NCBI GenBank assembly: GCA_017305535.1
Contig: JAFKKN010000012.1
Coordinates: 62,001-126,000 of the forward strand
Length of the DNA: 64,000 nt
Reading direction: 5' to 3'
Source: Hyphomicrobiales bacterium
Lineage (GTDB): Bacteria > Pseudomonadota > Alphaproteobacteria > Rhizobiales > Xanthobacteraceae
Shown here: piece by piece, positions 53,422 to 61,596 of the stretch
How positions within the stretch are numbered: the first letter of the stretch is position 1
Layout of the letters: each line of letters opens with the position of its first letter
Position numbers and translations under genes: made by a program
Notes under the pieces: generated by a model
Told to the model about the DNA's origin: nothing
The model's input: the letters and a program-made list of their open reading frames with translations, nothing else
The model's database searches: none

Positions 53422-54835
53422 TGAGCAACCAGCAGATATCCGCGGTTCGCGATCCCGCGTCCAAGGCATCTTCGATGCCATCGTCGGCCGGATCGAACGC
53501 GGCCTGATCCGGCCGGGCGAGCGGTTGCCGTCGATCCGCGTCGCTGCGAAGACCTTCGGTGTCTCGAAAAACACCACCGTCGATGCCTATGAACGCCTCG
53601 TTGCCTCCGGGCAGGTGGAGAGCCGGCCCGGCTCCGGCTTTTACGTCTCGCCGCACCGGCCCAAACATGCGGAACAAAAGTCACCCGACAAGATCGAAGC
53701 GGTCGACATCGTCTGGCTGCTGCGTGAACAACTCGACAAACGCTACGAAGTGCGGATCGGCGACGGCAGGCCGCCGGCGGCCTGGATGGAGGGCTCCGAG
53801 GTCGGCGCCCATCTGCGGCCGGTGACACGGCCTGGCAAGCGCCAACTGCCGGAAAGCTACGGCAGCCCCTATGGTCTGCTGCCTCTGCGCCAGCGCATCG
53901 CGCTGATGCTGGCGGAGCGCTCCATCAACGTCGATCCAACGCAAGTGTTGCTGACGCAAGGCGCCAACGACGCACTCGACATGATCGTGCGGCATTTCAT
54001 TGAACCGGGCGATCCGGTCCTCGTCGATAATCCCGGCTACTATCCGCTATTTGGCAAGCTGCGGCTGGCCAAGGCGAAACTGATCGGCGTGCGGCGCAAT
54101 GCCGACGGCCCCGATCCGGAGGATCTTGCGCACCTCGCCGCCGCCACCGGCGCCAAGCTGTTTTTCACCCAGTCGCTGGCGCACAATCCGACCGGCTGCT
54201 CGATCACGTTGCCGGTCGCGTATCGGCTGATGCAGGTCGCGACCCAGCATCGCTTGCGGATCGTCGACACCGATCCTTTCGCCGATATCCTGCCGCCTGG
54301 CAGTCCACGACTGGCGGCGCTCGATCAACTCGACCGCGTGATCTACGTCGGCACCTTCGCCAAGACGCTGTCCGCCAGCCTGCGTTCCGGTTACATCGCC
54401 GCCGATGCGGACACGATCGGCGCGCTCGCTGATCTCAAGATGATCACCCGCGCCAATAGCTCCGGCTACGTCGAGCAGATCATCTACGACCTGATCACCA
54501 GCGGGCGTTATCGCGGTCATCTGAAACGCCTCGGCGGACGTGTCGAAGTTGCCACCGCCGCAGCTCACCACAGCCTCGCGAAGCTTGGCCTGCCGGTGTT
54601 CGGCCACCCCGGCGGCGGTTTTTATATGTGGTGCGAACTGCCGCCCCATATCGACGACAAGCATCTGTCGAAGATCGCCGCCGCACAGAGCATTCTGTTG
54701 GCGCCGGGCTCCGCTTTCAATCCGGAAGCGACACCGAAGTCTCCGGCGATGCGGGTCAACATCGCCTATGCCGGCGATGCGCGTTTTGCCCACTTCATGC
54801 GCGAGAACGACGTGACCTTCGCACGCTTTAAATAG
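53411..54835 (+). CDS. MocR-type regulator (GntR HTH fused to PLP aminotransferase domain)
   Basis: A 474-residue regulator. Residues about 13-80 are a GntR winged helix (IERGLIRPGERLPSIRVAAK, then FGVSKNTTVDAYERL and the wing PGSGFYVS). Residues about 115-474 are a class I aminotransferase fold with HNPTG (258-262), Asp in IVDTDPF and PLP-binding Lys318 in GTFAKTLSASLRSGY. Such proteins use PLP-bound ligands to switch transcription. It is divergent from mvaA and the binding protein, which makes them its likely targets; an amino-group effector would then be expected. ATG 53411 is in the second operator repeat and lacks a strong Shine-Dalgarno. Confidence 0.9.
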   Translation: MGTVEQPADIRGSRSRVQGIFDAIVGRIERGLIRPGERLPSIRVAAKTFGVSKNTTVDAYERLVASGQVESRPGSGFYVSPHRPKHAEQKSPDKIEAVDIVWLLREQLDKRYEVRIGDGRPPAAWMEGSEVGAHLRPVTRPGKRQLPESYGSPYGLLPLRQRIALMLAERSINVDPTQVLLTQGANDALDMIVRHFIEPGDPVLVDNPGYYPLFGKLRLAKAKLIGVRRNADGPDPEDLAHLAAATGAKLFFTQSLAHNPTGCSITLPVAYRLMQVATQHRLRIVDTDPFADILPPGSPRLAALDQLDRVIYVGTFAKTLSASLRSGYIAADADTIGALADLKMITRANSSGYVEQIIYDLITSGRYRGHLKRLGGRVEVATAAAHHSLAKLGLPVFGHPGGGFYMWCELPPHIDDKHLSKIAAAQSILLAPGSAFNPEATPKSPAMRVNIAYAGDARFAHFMRENDVTFARFK

Positions 54836-55387
54836 CTATTCCGCCGCCTCGCGCACCGTAACGCCCTGCTCAATATCCAGTTGCAGAATGTCGTTGAGGC
54901 GATTGAACGCGCCGCACAGCGCAATGCGCCACGTCAGCTCGACGATCTGTGCCTCGCTGAAATGCTGCTTGAGGCGATCGAAGATTTCATCACGGGTACG
55001 ATTCCAGTTGGTGGTCACCGCGATCGAATATTCGACGATCAGCTTGTCGAGCTCATCGAGTTCAGGATGGTCCTTGTAGTCGAGCAACCGCGCCGCGCCC
55101 TCTTCGGAAACGCCCTGCACCGCCAGCTTCGGCGCGTGATGGGAAACGCAGTAGGTGCACTGATTGAGCAACGAAACGGTGACCAGCGCCAGTTCAAGGT
55201 GACGTTTCTTGATCACGCCTTCATCGGCCAATGCCACCAGCATCGACCAGGTGTGATCGAAGATCGGCGGCCGGTGCGCCATCACGCCGGCCTGATTCTC
55301 GAACGGACCATAGGTTGTCATACGGTCCCACAGCGGCTGCAAGGCAGCCGGCAGATCGGCTTTGGTCTTGATCGAAATACGGCTCAT
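54836..55387 (-). CDS. Carboxymuconolactone decarboxylase/AhpD-like protein
   Basis: A 183-residue all-helical AhpD-like protein. The redox-active CTYCVSHH motif (Cys77 and Cys80) is typical of alkylhydroperoxidase-type CMD proteins. The flanking LALVTVSLLNQCTYCVSHHAPK block supports the fold. It would reduce peroxides or act as a disulfide reductase; the substrate is unknown. Stop abuts the convergent MocR gene. It lies 48 bases downstream of the amidohydrolase on the opposite side (its start faces 55436), so the two minus-strand genes may be co-transcribed. Confidence 0.87.
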   Translation of the reverse strand: MSRISIKTKADLPAALQPLWDRMTTYGPFENQAGVMAHRPPIFDHTWSMLVALADEGVIKKRHLELALVTVSLLNQCTYCVSHHAPKLAVQGVSEEGAARLLDYKDHPELDELDKLIVEYSIAVTTNWNRTRDEIFDRLKQHFSEAQIVELTWRIALCGAFNRLNDILQLDIEQGVTVREAAE

Positions 55388-55435
55388 TGCAGCACTCCAC
55401 GCTCGCTGTTCGCATGTTTCAGTTTTAAAGGCCGA

Positions 55436-56461
55436 TCAGCAGTTCTGCTCGAAACCACCTAATACGGCAGTGAGATTGGCACCGAGGATATCCGACAGAT
55501 AGCCGCCTTCCTGGACGAAGACGGTCGGCAGGCCGATTGATGCAAGCGCCGCGCCGATGCGATGAAAGCCATCGGTGGTCACGGCAAGGCCTGCCAGCGG
55601 ATCGTGTTCGGACGCGTCGAGCCCGAGCGCCACCACCAATGCGCCGGGCGCGAACGCCGCCAGCGTCGCTTTCGCGCGCGCCAGTGCGGCGATGAAACCA
55701 TCGTCACCAGTGCCGAGCGGCAACGGAATGTTGAGATTGGCGCCGAGCCCCGCGCCAGCGCCGCGCTCATGCGCGTGTCCCCAGACGAACGGATAGAACC
55801 GCGCCGGATCGGCATGGATCGAGATGGTCAGCACATCGCCGCGCTCATAGAAAATACCTTGCGTGCCGTTGCCATGATGCACGTCGACATCGAGAATCGC
55901 CACGCGCTCGTGCGCCTGTCGTAAATGCGCGGCGGCGATCGCCGAGTTGTTGAGGAAGCAGAAACCACCGGCCATATCGGCAAAGGCATGATGGCCCGGC
56001 GGCCGGCACAGCGCGTAGCTCGCCCGCTCGCCGTCCATCACCAGTTGCGCAGCTGTGACGGCGACATCGGTTGCCGCACAAGCGCCTTTCCAGGTGCCAG
56101 GGCCAATCGGGCACGCGGTATCCGCCGTGTGCCAGCCCAGTCTGCCGGTGATATGCGTCGGGTAGCTCGCCGCGTGGCGTACGGGATGAATATTGGCGAT
56201 CATTTCCGGACCGGAGTCGCCCAACGCCACCCATTCATCCCAGGCCTCGGCAAGAAAGGCGAGATAGTCCGCGCTATGCACCCGCGCCCGTGGCCCCTGC
56301 CCAAAGTCCTGCGGCGCGATCAGCGTATGCCCGCCAGCCTTGACGCCGACGAGAAGACGATCGGCGCGCTCTGGCTGTTCGGTGGTGCGCTTGACGACGC
56401 CGCGCACCAGAAAGAACTGCGGATCGTGGCTGCGGTGAAATTCGCTGTAAACGGCTTTCAA
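55436..56461 (-). CDS. Acetylpolyamine amidohydrolase (histone-deacetylase family)
   Basis: A 341-residue zinc deacetylase, the same length as the Mycoplana ramosa acetylpolyamine amidohydrolase. Active-site features: PPGHHA (His157, His158), zinc ligands Asp193 and His195 in LDVDVHHGNGT and Asp282 in GLDASEHDPL, and Tyr321 in EGGYLSD. It removes acetyl groups from polyamines or other acetylamines. A TTG start at 56461 (KAVYSEFHR) is chosen because it gives the family's usual N-terminus and has GGAAGA upstream; an ATG 12 codons earlier is the alternative. It probably heads a unit with the AhpD-like gene. Confidence 0.87.
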   Translation of the reverse strand: MKAVYSEFHRSHDPQFFLVRGVVKRTTEQPERADRLLVGVKAGGHTLIAPQDFGQGPRARVHSADYLAFLAEAWDEWVALGDSGPEMIANIHPVRHAASYPTHITGRLGWHTADTACPIGPGTWKGACAATDVAVTAAQLVMDGERASYALCRPPGHHAFADMAGGFCFLNNSAIAAAHLRQAHERVAILDVDVHHGNGTQGIFYERGDVLTISIHADPARFYPFVWGHAHERGAGAGLGANLNIPLPLGTGDDGFIAALARAKATLAAFAPGALVVALGLDASEHDPLAGLAVTTDGFHRIGAALASIGLPTVFVQEGGYLSDILGANLTAVLGGFEQNC

Positions 56462-56654
56462 AGGCGTCTTCCAATGCGGAGCAGTGGCAATCAGCAAACC
56501 TACAGCGCGTCACGGCAAGGATGCCAGAACAGTTTACGCCAAAACCGCATCCGAGATTATCATGCGCTGCAATAGCGAGCACCGCGTTTCGAATGCGGGG
56601 AAGTTCATCGCATGCGCTCGTCTTGCAGTCAGCGCGGCGCGTCGGACCTTCGCG

Positions 56655-56984
56655 TCAGGCGCCGGATTTCCGCTCGGTTTGCAACACCTCGAATCCCTCG
56701 AACTTGGGATGTCCGAGATAGAGGCTCTCGCCGGTCTTGTTGCCGGCACGGACATGGGCTCGACGGAACGCCTCGGACTTCGTCCATGCCTCGAAGGCGG
56801 CGCGATCCGCCCAAATGGTATGTGACGCGTAGAGCGTATGGTCCTCGGCGACCGGCCCCTTGACGAGATGAAATTCAACGAAGCCGGGGGTATCGCCAAG
56901 ATAGGATTCACGGTTGGCCCACAGCGTCTCGAACGCCTGCTCGGACCCCGGCTTGACCTGAAACCGGTTCATCGCGATGAACAT
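56655..56984 (-). CDS. IsdG-family heme-degrading monooxygenase (HmuQ/HmuD-like)
   Basis: A 109-residue dimeric ABM-fold protein. The three residues essential in Staphylococcus aureus IsdG are present at nearly identical positions: Asn6 (IAMNRF), Trp67 (FEAWTKS) and His77 (RRAHVRA). Bradyrhizobium japonicum HmuQ and HmuD are known members that release iron from heme. Here the gene is not next to heme-uptake (hmu) genes. I saw no clear iron-control (ICE-type) element upstream. ATG 56984 has GGAGGAC upstream. Confidence 0.85.
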   Translation of the reverse strand: MFIAMNRFQVKPGSEQAFETLWANRESYLGDTPGFVEFHLVKGPVAEDHTLYASHTIWADRAAFEAWTKSEAFRRAHVRAGNKTGESLYLGHPKFEGFEVLQTERKSGA

Positions 56985-57301
56985 GCGAACGTCCTCCTGC
57001 TGGAAAATGCGGTCACGGTGTGATGGCGACCATCATAGGGACCACCGTGCGCCAAGGCGAGCGCGCGCGACATACCACGCGTGGTTGCAAACCGCAGGAT
57101 TCGGAGCCCCGCCCGACTTTTACCGGAATGGAAATGGTTCAAAGCGGCGGAATTCCGGTCCCAGCGCGAAAGGCCGCCCCACAGGTCAGATTTTTCGTCG
57201 ATAAACGGCGGATTATCGTCGGAAAATCGTCCGAACCTTGCTGGACATCGTCAGTTCGCTTTGCTAAACGACGCCCACCCGAGAGGGTCCGGATGGACCT
57301 T
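56985..57301. other. Intergenic region before tRNA-Lys
   Basis: 317 bases with no convincing gene on either strand. It must carry the minus-strand promoter of the heme oxygenase gene and the plus-strand tRNA promoter. No repeat family member or operator recognised. Confidence 0.4.
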
Positions 57302-57377
<76 letters not shown>

Positions 57378-57527
57378 TTTCGGATCAATAACTTAGCAAA
57401 TCCAGAACGTGAACAAACGGTGTTGTGCGGGTACCCGTGCGACATGGTTTGACACGTGCTCTTTACGCGGACCGGCCGCCGCCGACCGAAGCCGGCGACG
57501 GCCGTATTCCCTTCGCGCGAAAACGCT

Positions 57528-58094
57528 CTAGAGACGGCCACCCTCCTCACCGCGGTCCATGCCAGGCCGGTCGCCACGATTCCGCTCGAGCATGCGATCG
57601 CGGTCCTGACCGCGTCGGCGGTGTCGCCAGCCCTCCTGCCCCATCCGCCGCTCCATCCGGGTCAGCACCGCCAGGCGGCGTTTCTGGCCCTCGTCGAGCG
57701 TCTTGTAGAGCGGATCGGCGGCATCGGCGATCTTCTTCAGGGCCGCTGCGGTGGCCGCCATGCGGTCGGCCCGCTCGCTCAGTCGCGCCACCGGATCGGG
57801 CTTGGCAGCCTGCGCCTCACCACCTTGCCGCGCCTGCATCCGCGCATTGGCGCGATCGATCCTGAGCTTGGTGAAATCGCGCACCGCGGATTCCACTGGC
57901 GGCCACAGCTTCTCCTGGTCGGGCGTGAGTTTCAGCCCCGCCTTGACGGCGGCGATCCGCGCGTCGGCCATGGCCGCGCGATCCTCTGGATTGACGCGCG
58001 TCTCGTGATGCGACCACGGACGCTGATGGGCATAAACGGCAGTGGAACCGGCAACCGTCAGCGCTGCCAGACCGGCAAGAACAAGCTTCTTCAT
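57528..58094 (-). CDS. Spy/CpxP-like LTxxQ-motif periplasmic protein
   Basis: A 188-residue periplasmic protein: signal peptide MKKLVLAGLAALTVAGSTAVYA, then a helical, Arg/Asp/Gln-rich domain. The family LTxxQ motif is present as LKLTPDQEKLW (54-64), with a second, weaker block DEGQKRRLAVL. CpxP/Spy proteins are envelope-stress chaperones or sensors of envelope signalling. The C-terminus is an Arg/Asp/Gly-rich tail that looks disordered. ATG 58094 has GGAGG upstream. Confidence 0.87.
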   Translation of the reverse strand: MKKLVLAGLAALTVAGSTAVYAHQRPWSHHETRVNPEDRAAMADARIAAVKAGLKLTPDQEKLWPPVESAVRDFTKLRIDRANARMQARQGGEAQAAKPDPVARLSERADRMAATAAALKKIADAADPLYKTLDEGQKRRLAVLTRMERRMGQEGWRHRRRGQDRDRMLERNRGDRPGMDRGEEGGRL

Positions 58095-58158
58095 CGCAAC
58101 CTCCTTGATAAGGTGCTGCGAGGATGAATTCAGGACGGCGTTCGATCAACTTAAAGGT

Positions 58159-58196
58159 CGGACACGTTGATGAAGGACCATTCATCAACGTGTCCG
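58159..58196 (-). terminator. Terminator of the TRAP operon
   Basis: Perfect 16-bp inverted repeat CGGACACGTTGATGAA / TTCATCAACGTGTCCG with loop GGACCA, followed on the minus strand by ACCTTTAAG. It lies just past the dctM stop codon. Confidence 0.8.
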
Positions 58197-58209
58197 CTAT
58201 CGTTCTCCG

Positions 58210-59535
58210 CTACAGCATGCCCAGCATGCGCGGCAGCCACAGCGATATCTCGGGAATGTAAGTCACCAAGCCGAGGAAGATCAGCATCGTCATCAGCCAC
58301 GGCCACACCGCGATGGTCAGTTCGGTGATGCCCATCTTGGCGATGCCCGACGCCACATAGAGGTTCAGGCCCACCGGTGGATGGCACATGCCGACCTCCA
58401 TGTTCACCACCATCAGGATGCCGAGATGCACCGGATGAATGCCGAGACTCACGGCAACCGGGAACAGGATTGGCGCCATGATCAGGACGATCGAGGACGC
58501 TTCCATGAAGTTGCCGGCCGCCAGCAGCACGATGTTGACGATCAACAGGAACATCACCCAATTGACGCCGATCGAGGTGATCCAGTTGGTGATCTGCTGC
58601 GGGATATTTTCGTTCGCCATCAGGAACGAGAACAACACGGCATTGGTGATGATGTAGAGGATCATCGCGCTCATGTTGGCCGAGCCGAGCAGTACGCGCG
58701 GCACGTCCTTGAGCGACATATCGCGATAGACAAACACCGCGATGACGAAAGCATAAACCGCGCTGACGGCGGCCGCTTCCGTCGGCGTGAACAGGCCCGC
58801 ATAGATACCGCCAAGCACGATGACGATCAGTAACAGGCCCCATACGCATTTGCGGAAGGCTTGAAATCGCTCGGCAAAGGTCGCCTTGGGCATACGTGGA
58901 TAGTCATTCTTCCACGCACGGTAGAAAGTCGTGACGCCGAGCAAGGTCGCCAGCATCAGGCCGGGAATGACGCCGGCCATGAACATCTGGCCGACCGACG
59001 CCGACGAGACACGATGCCCGGCGGGATCGAGCGCGATACTGCCGCCGGTCGCCACGCAATAGATCACCATCACGATCGATGGCGGGATCAGGATGCCGAG
59101 CGCGCCCGACGTGGTGATGACGCCGGCGCCGAACCGCTTCGGAAAACCCTGATTGACCATCGCCGGCAGCATGATCGCGCCGATCGCGATCACGGTCGCC
59201 GGCGACGAGCCGGAGATCGCCGCGAACAGCGCGCAGGCCATGACGCCAGCGAGCCCAAGGCCGCCGTACCAGTGCCCGACCATCGATGTGGCGAAGTTGA
59301 TCATGCGTCTCGCCACGCCGCCATGGGTGAGGAAGTTGCCCGCCAGGATGAAGAACGGGATCGCCATGATCTCGAAATTATCGATGCCAGTGAACAGCTT
59401 CAGCGCCACCGATTCCGTCGGCACTTGCGTCATCGTGAAGATGAAGGTGAGCACGGTGAGGCCGAGCGCGATCGAGATCGGCATGCCCGTCAGCATGAAG
59501 ACGACGAGCAGCCCGAAGATAATCATGCTGCTCAT
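58210..59535 (-). CDS. dctM: TRAP transporter large permease subunit
   Basis: A 441-residue inner-membrane protein with about twelve helices, the sodium-coupled core of a TRAP transporter. Recognisable DctM blocks: IPFFILAGNFLTHGG, ALFAAISGSSPATVIAIG, LGILIPPSIVMVIY, GLFTPTEAAAVSAVYA and HPPVGLNLYV. Its ATG overlaps the dctQ stop by four bases, so the two are translated together. The transported acid is set by the binding protein. Confidence 0.95.
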   Translation of the reverse strand: MSSMIIFGLLVVFMLTGMPISIALGLTVLTFIFTMTQVPTESVALKLFTGIDNFEIMAIPFFILAGNFLTHGGVARRMINFATSMVGHWYGGLGLAGVMACALFAAISGSSPATVIAIGAIMLPAMVNQGFPKRFGAGVITTSGALGILIPPSIVMVIYCVATGGSIALDPAGHRVSSASVGQMFMAGVIPGLMLATLLGVTTFYRAWKNDYPRMPKATFAERFQAFRKCVWGLLLIVIVLGGIYAGLFTPTEAAAVSAVYAFVIAVFVYRDMSLKDVPRVLLGSANMSAMILYIITNAVLFSFLMANENIPQQITNWITSIGVNWVMFLLIVNIVLLAAGNFMEASSIVLIMAPILFPVAVSLGIHPVHLGILMVVNMEVGMCHPPVGLNLYVASGIAKMGITELTIAVWPWLMTMLIFLGLVTYIPEISLWLPRMLGML

Positions 59536-60107
59536 CGCGTGACCTCCGCGGCGCCGACGCCGGGTTCAGTGACTTCAATGCCCTCGACCTGTGCGTGATC
59601 GTGATGCGGCAGTTCGCCGGTCCGCCAATACGCATAGGCGACCTGGAGGAAGCGGAAGCACATCAGATATGAGCCCAGCGGAATGCAGAGATAGACGAAC
59701 CAACTCGGGATTTCGAGATCGGGCGTGACCTGGTCAGTACCCATCAGGCCATAGACGAACTTCGCACCCATCGTGCCGATCACGAACGTGAAGAACGCGC
59801 CGCACAGCAGTCCAAAAGTGATGACGATGTTGCGCCACGGCGATTTGAGCTGGTTGACCACGACGTCGACGCCGACGTGAATGCCGGTTCGCACGCCATA
59901 AGCAGCGCCGAACTTCGCCACCCACACGAACATGAAAATGCAAAGTTCCTGTGCCCAGGACAGGTTGATCGGGAACAGGATCGGATAGAGCCAGGACACA
60001 CCCAGCAGATAGCGATGGGCGACGGCGATGAAGATGATCAAGGTCGCAAGCGCCATCAGCGTCGCGATCAGGATCTCCTCGAGCCGATCGAGGATCTTAA
60101 GAAACAT
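59532..60107 (-). CDS. dctQ: TRAP transporter small permease subunit
   Basis: A 191-residue protein with four membrane helices, of the DctQ family. Conserved features: the RLEE motif after the N-terminus (LDRLEEILIATLMALATLIIF), RYLLGVSW, WAQELCIFMFVWVAKFGAAYGVRTG, and HVGVDVVV. It complexes with DctM. It is separated from dctP by about 265 bases that hold a strong hairpin. Confidence 0.95.
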   Translation of the reverse strand: MFLKILDRLEEILIATLMALATLIIFIAVAHRYLLGVSWLYPILFPINLSWAQELCIFMFVWVAKFGAAYGVRTGIHVGVDVVVNQLKSPWRNIVITFGLLCGAFFTFVIGTMGAKFVYGLMGTDQVTPDLEIPSWFVYLCIPLGSYLMCFRFLQVAYAYWRTGELPHHDHAQVEGIEVTEPGVGAAEVTR

Positions 60108-60255
60108 GGATGTCCCCCCGTGGCGTTGGACGGTTTCCGTTACCGGCGACCTACGCGCAACGTGGCCTGAACGGCCGCGCCTTCCCCTTGATGGAAAATT
60201 CGGAAGAGCGAATGCTGTTTCCGAATCTTGTCGTACTCAGTTGATGAGACAAATA

Positions 60256-60290
60256 ACGAGTCTGATTCAAAGTCATCGAATCAGACTCGT
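60256..60290 (-). terminator. Intra-operon hairpin between dctP and dctQM
   Basis: Perfect 13-bp stem ACGAGTCTGATTC / GAATCAGACTCGT with a nine-base loop, followed on the minus strand by TTATTTG. Positioned after dctP it could partially terminate or protect the dctP transcript so that binding protein exceeds permease, as is common in TRAP operons. Confidence 0.65.
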
Positions 60291-60372
60291 GTCTCTATGC
60301 ACAACGATTGCAGGTCACGATCCGGCACCGCGAGCCATGGCCTCTTCCATAGCTCGCAACACCGGACAACCC

Positions 60373-61377
60373 TCAATCGATCGGCGGACGCCCCTCTTCC
60401 TTCAGGAACTCATTGATGAGGTCCTTGCCGACGCGCGAGCCGACTTCCTTGTAGACCGGCAGCATCGCCTTGCGCATCGCCTCATCCTGCTCCTTGGTCA
60501 GCGTGATCAGCTCGGTCTTGCCGGACTTACGCATTTCATCGAGCGCTTCGTTGTTTTCCTTCGCCGACTGACCGTTGCCGTACTCGGTGGCTTCCTTCAT
60601 CGCCTTTTCAAGTTGGCCACGGATATCGGCCGGCAGACCGTCCCAGAACTTCTTGTTGGCGATCACCGCATAGCCGATGTAGCCGTGGTTGGTGAGCGTC
60701 GTGTACTTCTGCACTTCGTGCATCTTCTGGGTGTACATATTCGACGGCGTGTTTTCCTGACCGTCGACCACGCCTGTCTGCAGCGCCTGATAGACTTCAG
60801 AGAACGCCATCACCTGCGGGATCGCACCAAGCGCGCGGAACTGCGCTTCCAGCACCTTGGACGACTGGATGCGGAATTTGAGGCCCTTGTAGTCTTCCGG
60901 CGCGATGAGCTTCTTGTTGGCGCTCATTTCCTTGAAGCCGTTGTCCCAATAGGCCAGTCCGGTGATCCCCTTCTTGTCGAGCAGACCGAAGAGCTTCTTG
61001 CCTAGCGGACCGTCGGTCACTTTCCGGAGCGATGCGAGATCCGGCAGAATGTACGGCAGATCGAAAACCTCGAATTCCTTGACGCCGATAGGGCCGAACT
61101 TGGAGAGCGACGGCGCCAGCATCTGCACCGCGCCGAGTTGCAGCGCTTCGAGCTCTTCCTTGTCCTTGTAGAGCTGCGAGTTCGGGTAAACCTCCACCTT
61201 CACCTTGTTGTCGGTGTATTTCGCCGCGAGTTCGGCGAATTTCTGCGAAGCTAGCCCCTTCGGGGTGTTCGGCGCGACAACGTGGCTGAATTTGATGATG
61301 ATCGGCTGCTGCGCGGCAGCCGGCACGATGAAGCCGAGCGCCGCGATCGCAGCTCCCAGAAACATGATCTTACGCAT
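60373..61377 (-). CDS. dctP: TRAP transporter periplasmic binding protein
   Basis: A 334-residue periplasmic DctP. Signal peptide MRKIMFLGAAIAALGFIVPAAA, then KFSHVVAPNTPKG, and the substrate carboxylate-binding arginine in LKFRIQSS. Further family residues are in SEVYQALQTGVVDGQENTPSN. The ligand is a carboxylic acid (C4-dicarboxylate, 2-oxo acid or sugar acid); sequence alone does not decide. First gene of dctP-dctQ-dctM. Confidence 0.94.
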   Translation of the reverse strand: MRKIMFLGAAIAALGFIVPAAAQQPIIIKFSHVVAPNTPKGLASQKFAELAAKYTDNKVKVEVYPNSQLYKDKEELEALQLGAVQMLAPSLSKFGPIGVKEFEVFDLPYILPDLASLRKVTDGPLGKKLFGLLDKKGITGLAYWDNGFKEMSANKKLIAPEDYKGLKFRIQSSKVLEAQFRALGAIPQVMAFSEVYQALQTGVVDGQENTPSNMYTQKMHEVQKYTTLTNHGYIGYAVIANKKFWDGLPADIRGQLEKAMKEATEYGNGQSAKENNEALDEMRKSGKTELITLTKEQDEAMRKAMLPVYKEVGSRVGKDLINEFLKEEGRPPID

Positions 61378-61528
61378 TCTTCCTCCCGGACTCGATTGAG
61401 ATGTCGGATCGATCGTTCGACTGAGCCGATACCATCCTTGAAAAGGATAAAGGCCGTCAATACCGGTTTGTCTCCGTCGCGGCTATGCTCCCTTTGTCTG
61501 GAGCAAAACAAACCTGTGCTGCAATGCA

Positions 61529-61557
61529 AAACGCGGCGCCGATGAAGCGCCGCGTTT
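61529..61557 (-). terminator. Terminator of leuA
   Basis: Perfect 11-bp inverted repeat AAACGCGGCGC / GCGCCGCGTTT with a seven-base loop, followed on the minus strand by TTGCATTG. It lies 40 bases past the leuA stop. Confidence 0.8.
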
Positions 61558-61596
61558 CTTATGCCGCAGGGAAAAGACGTGGGACGTTGCGCCAGA

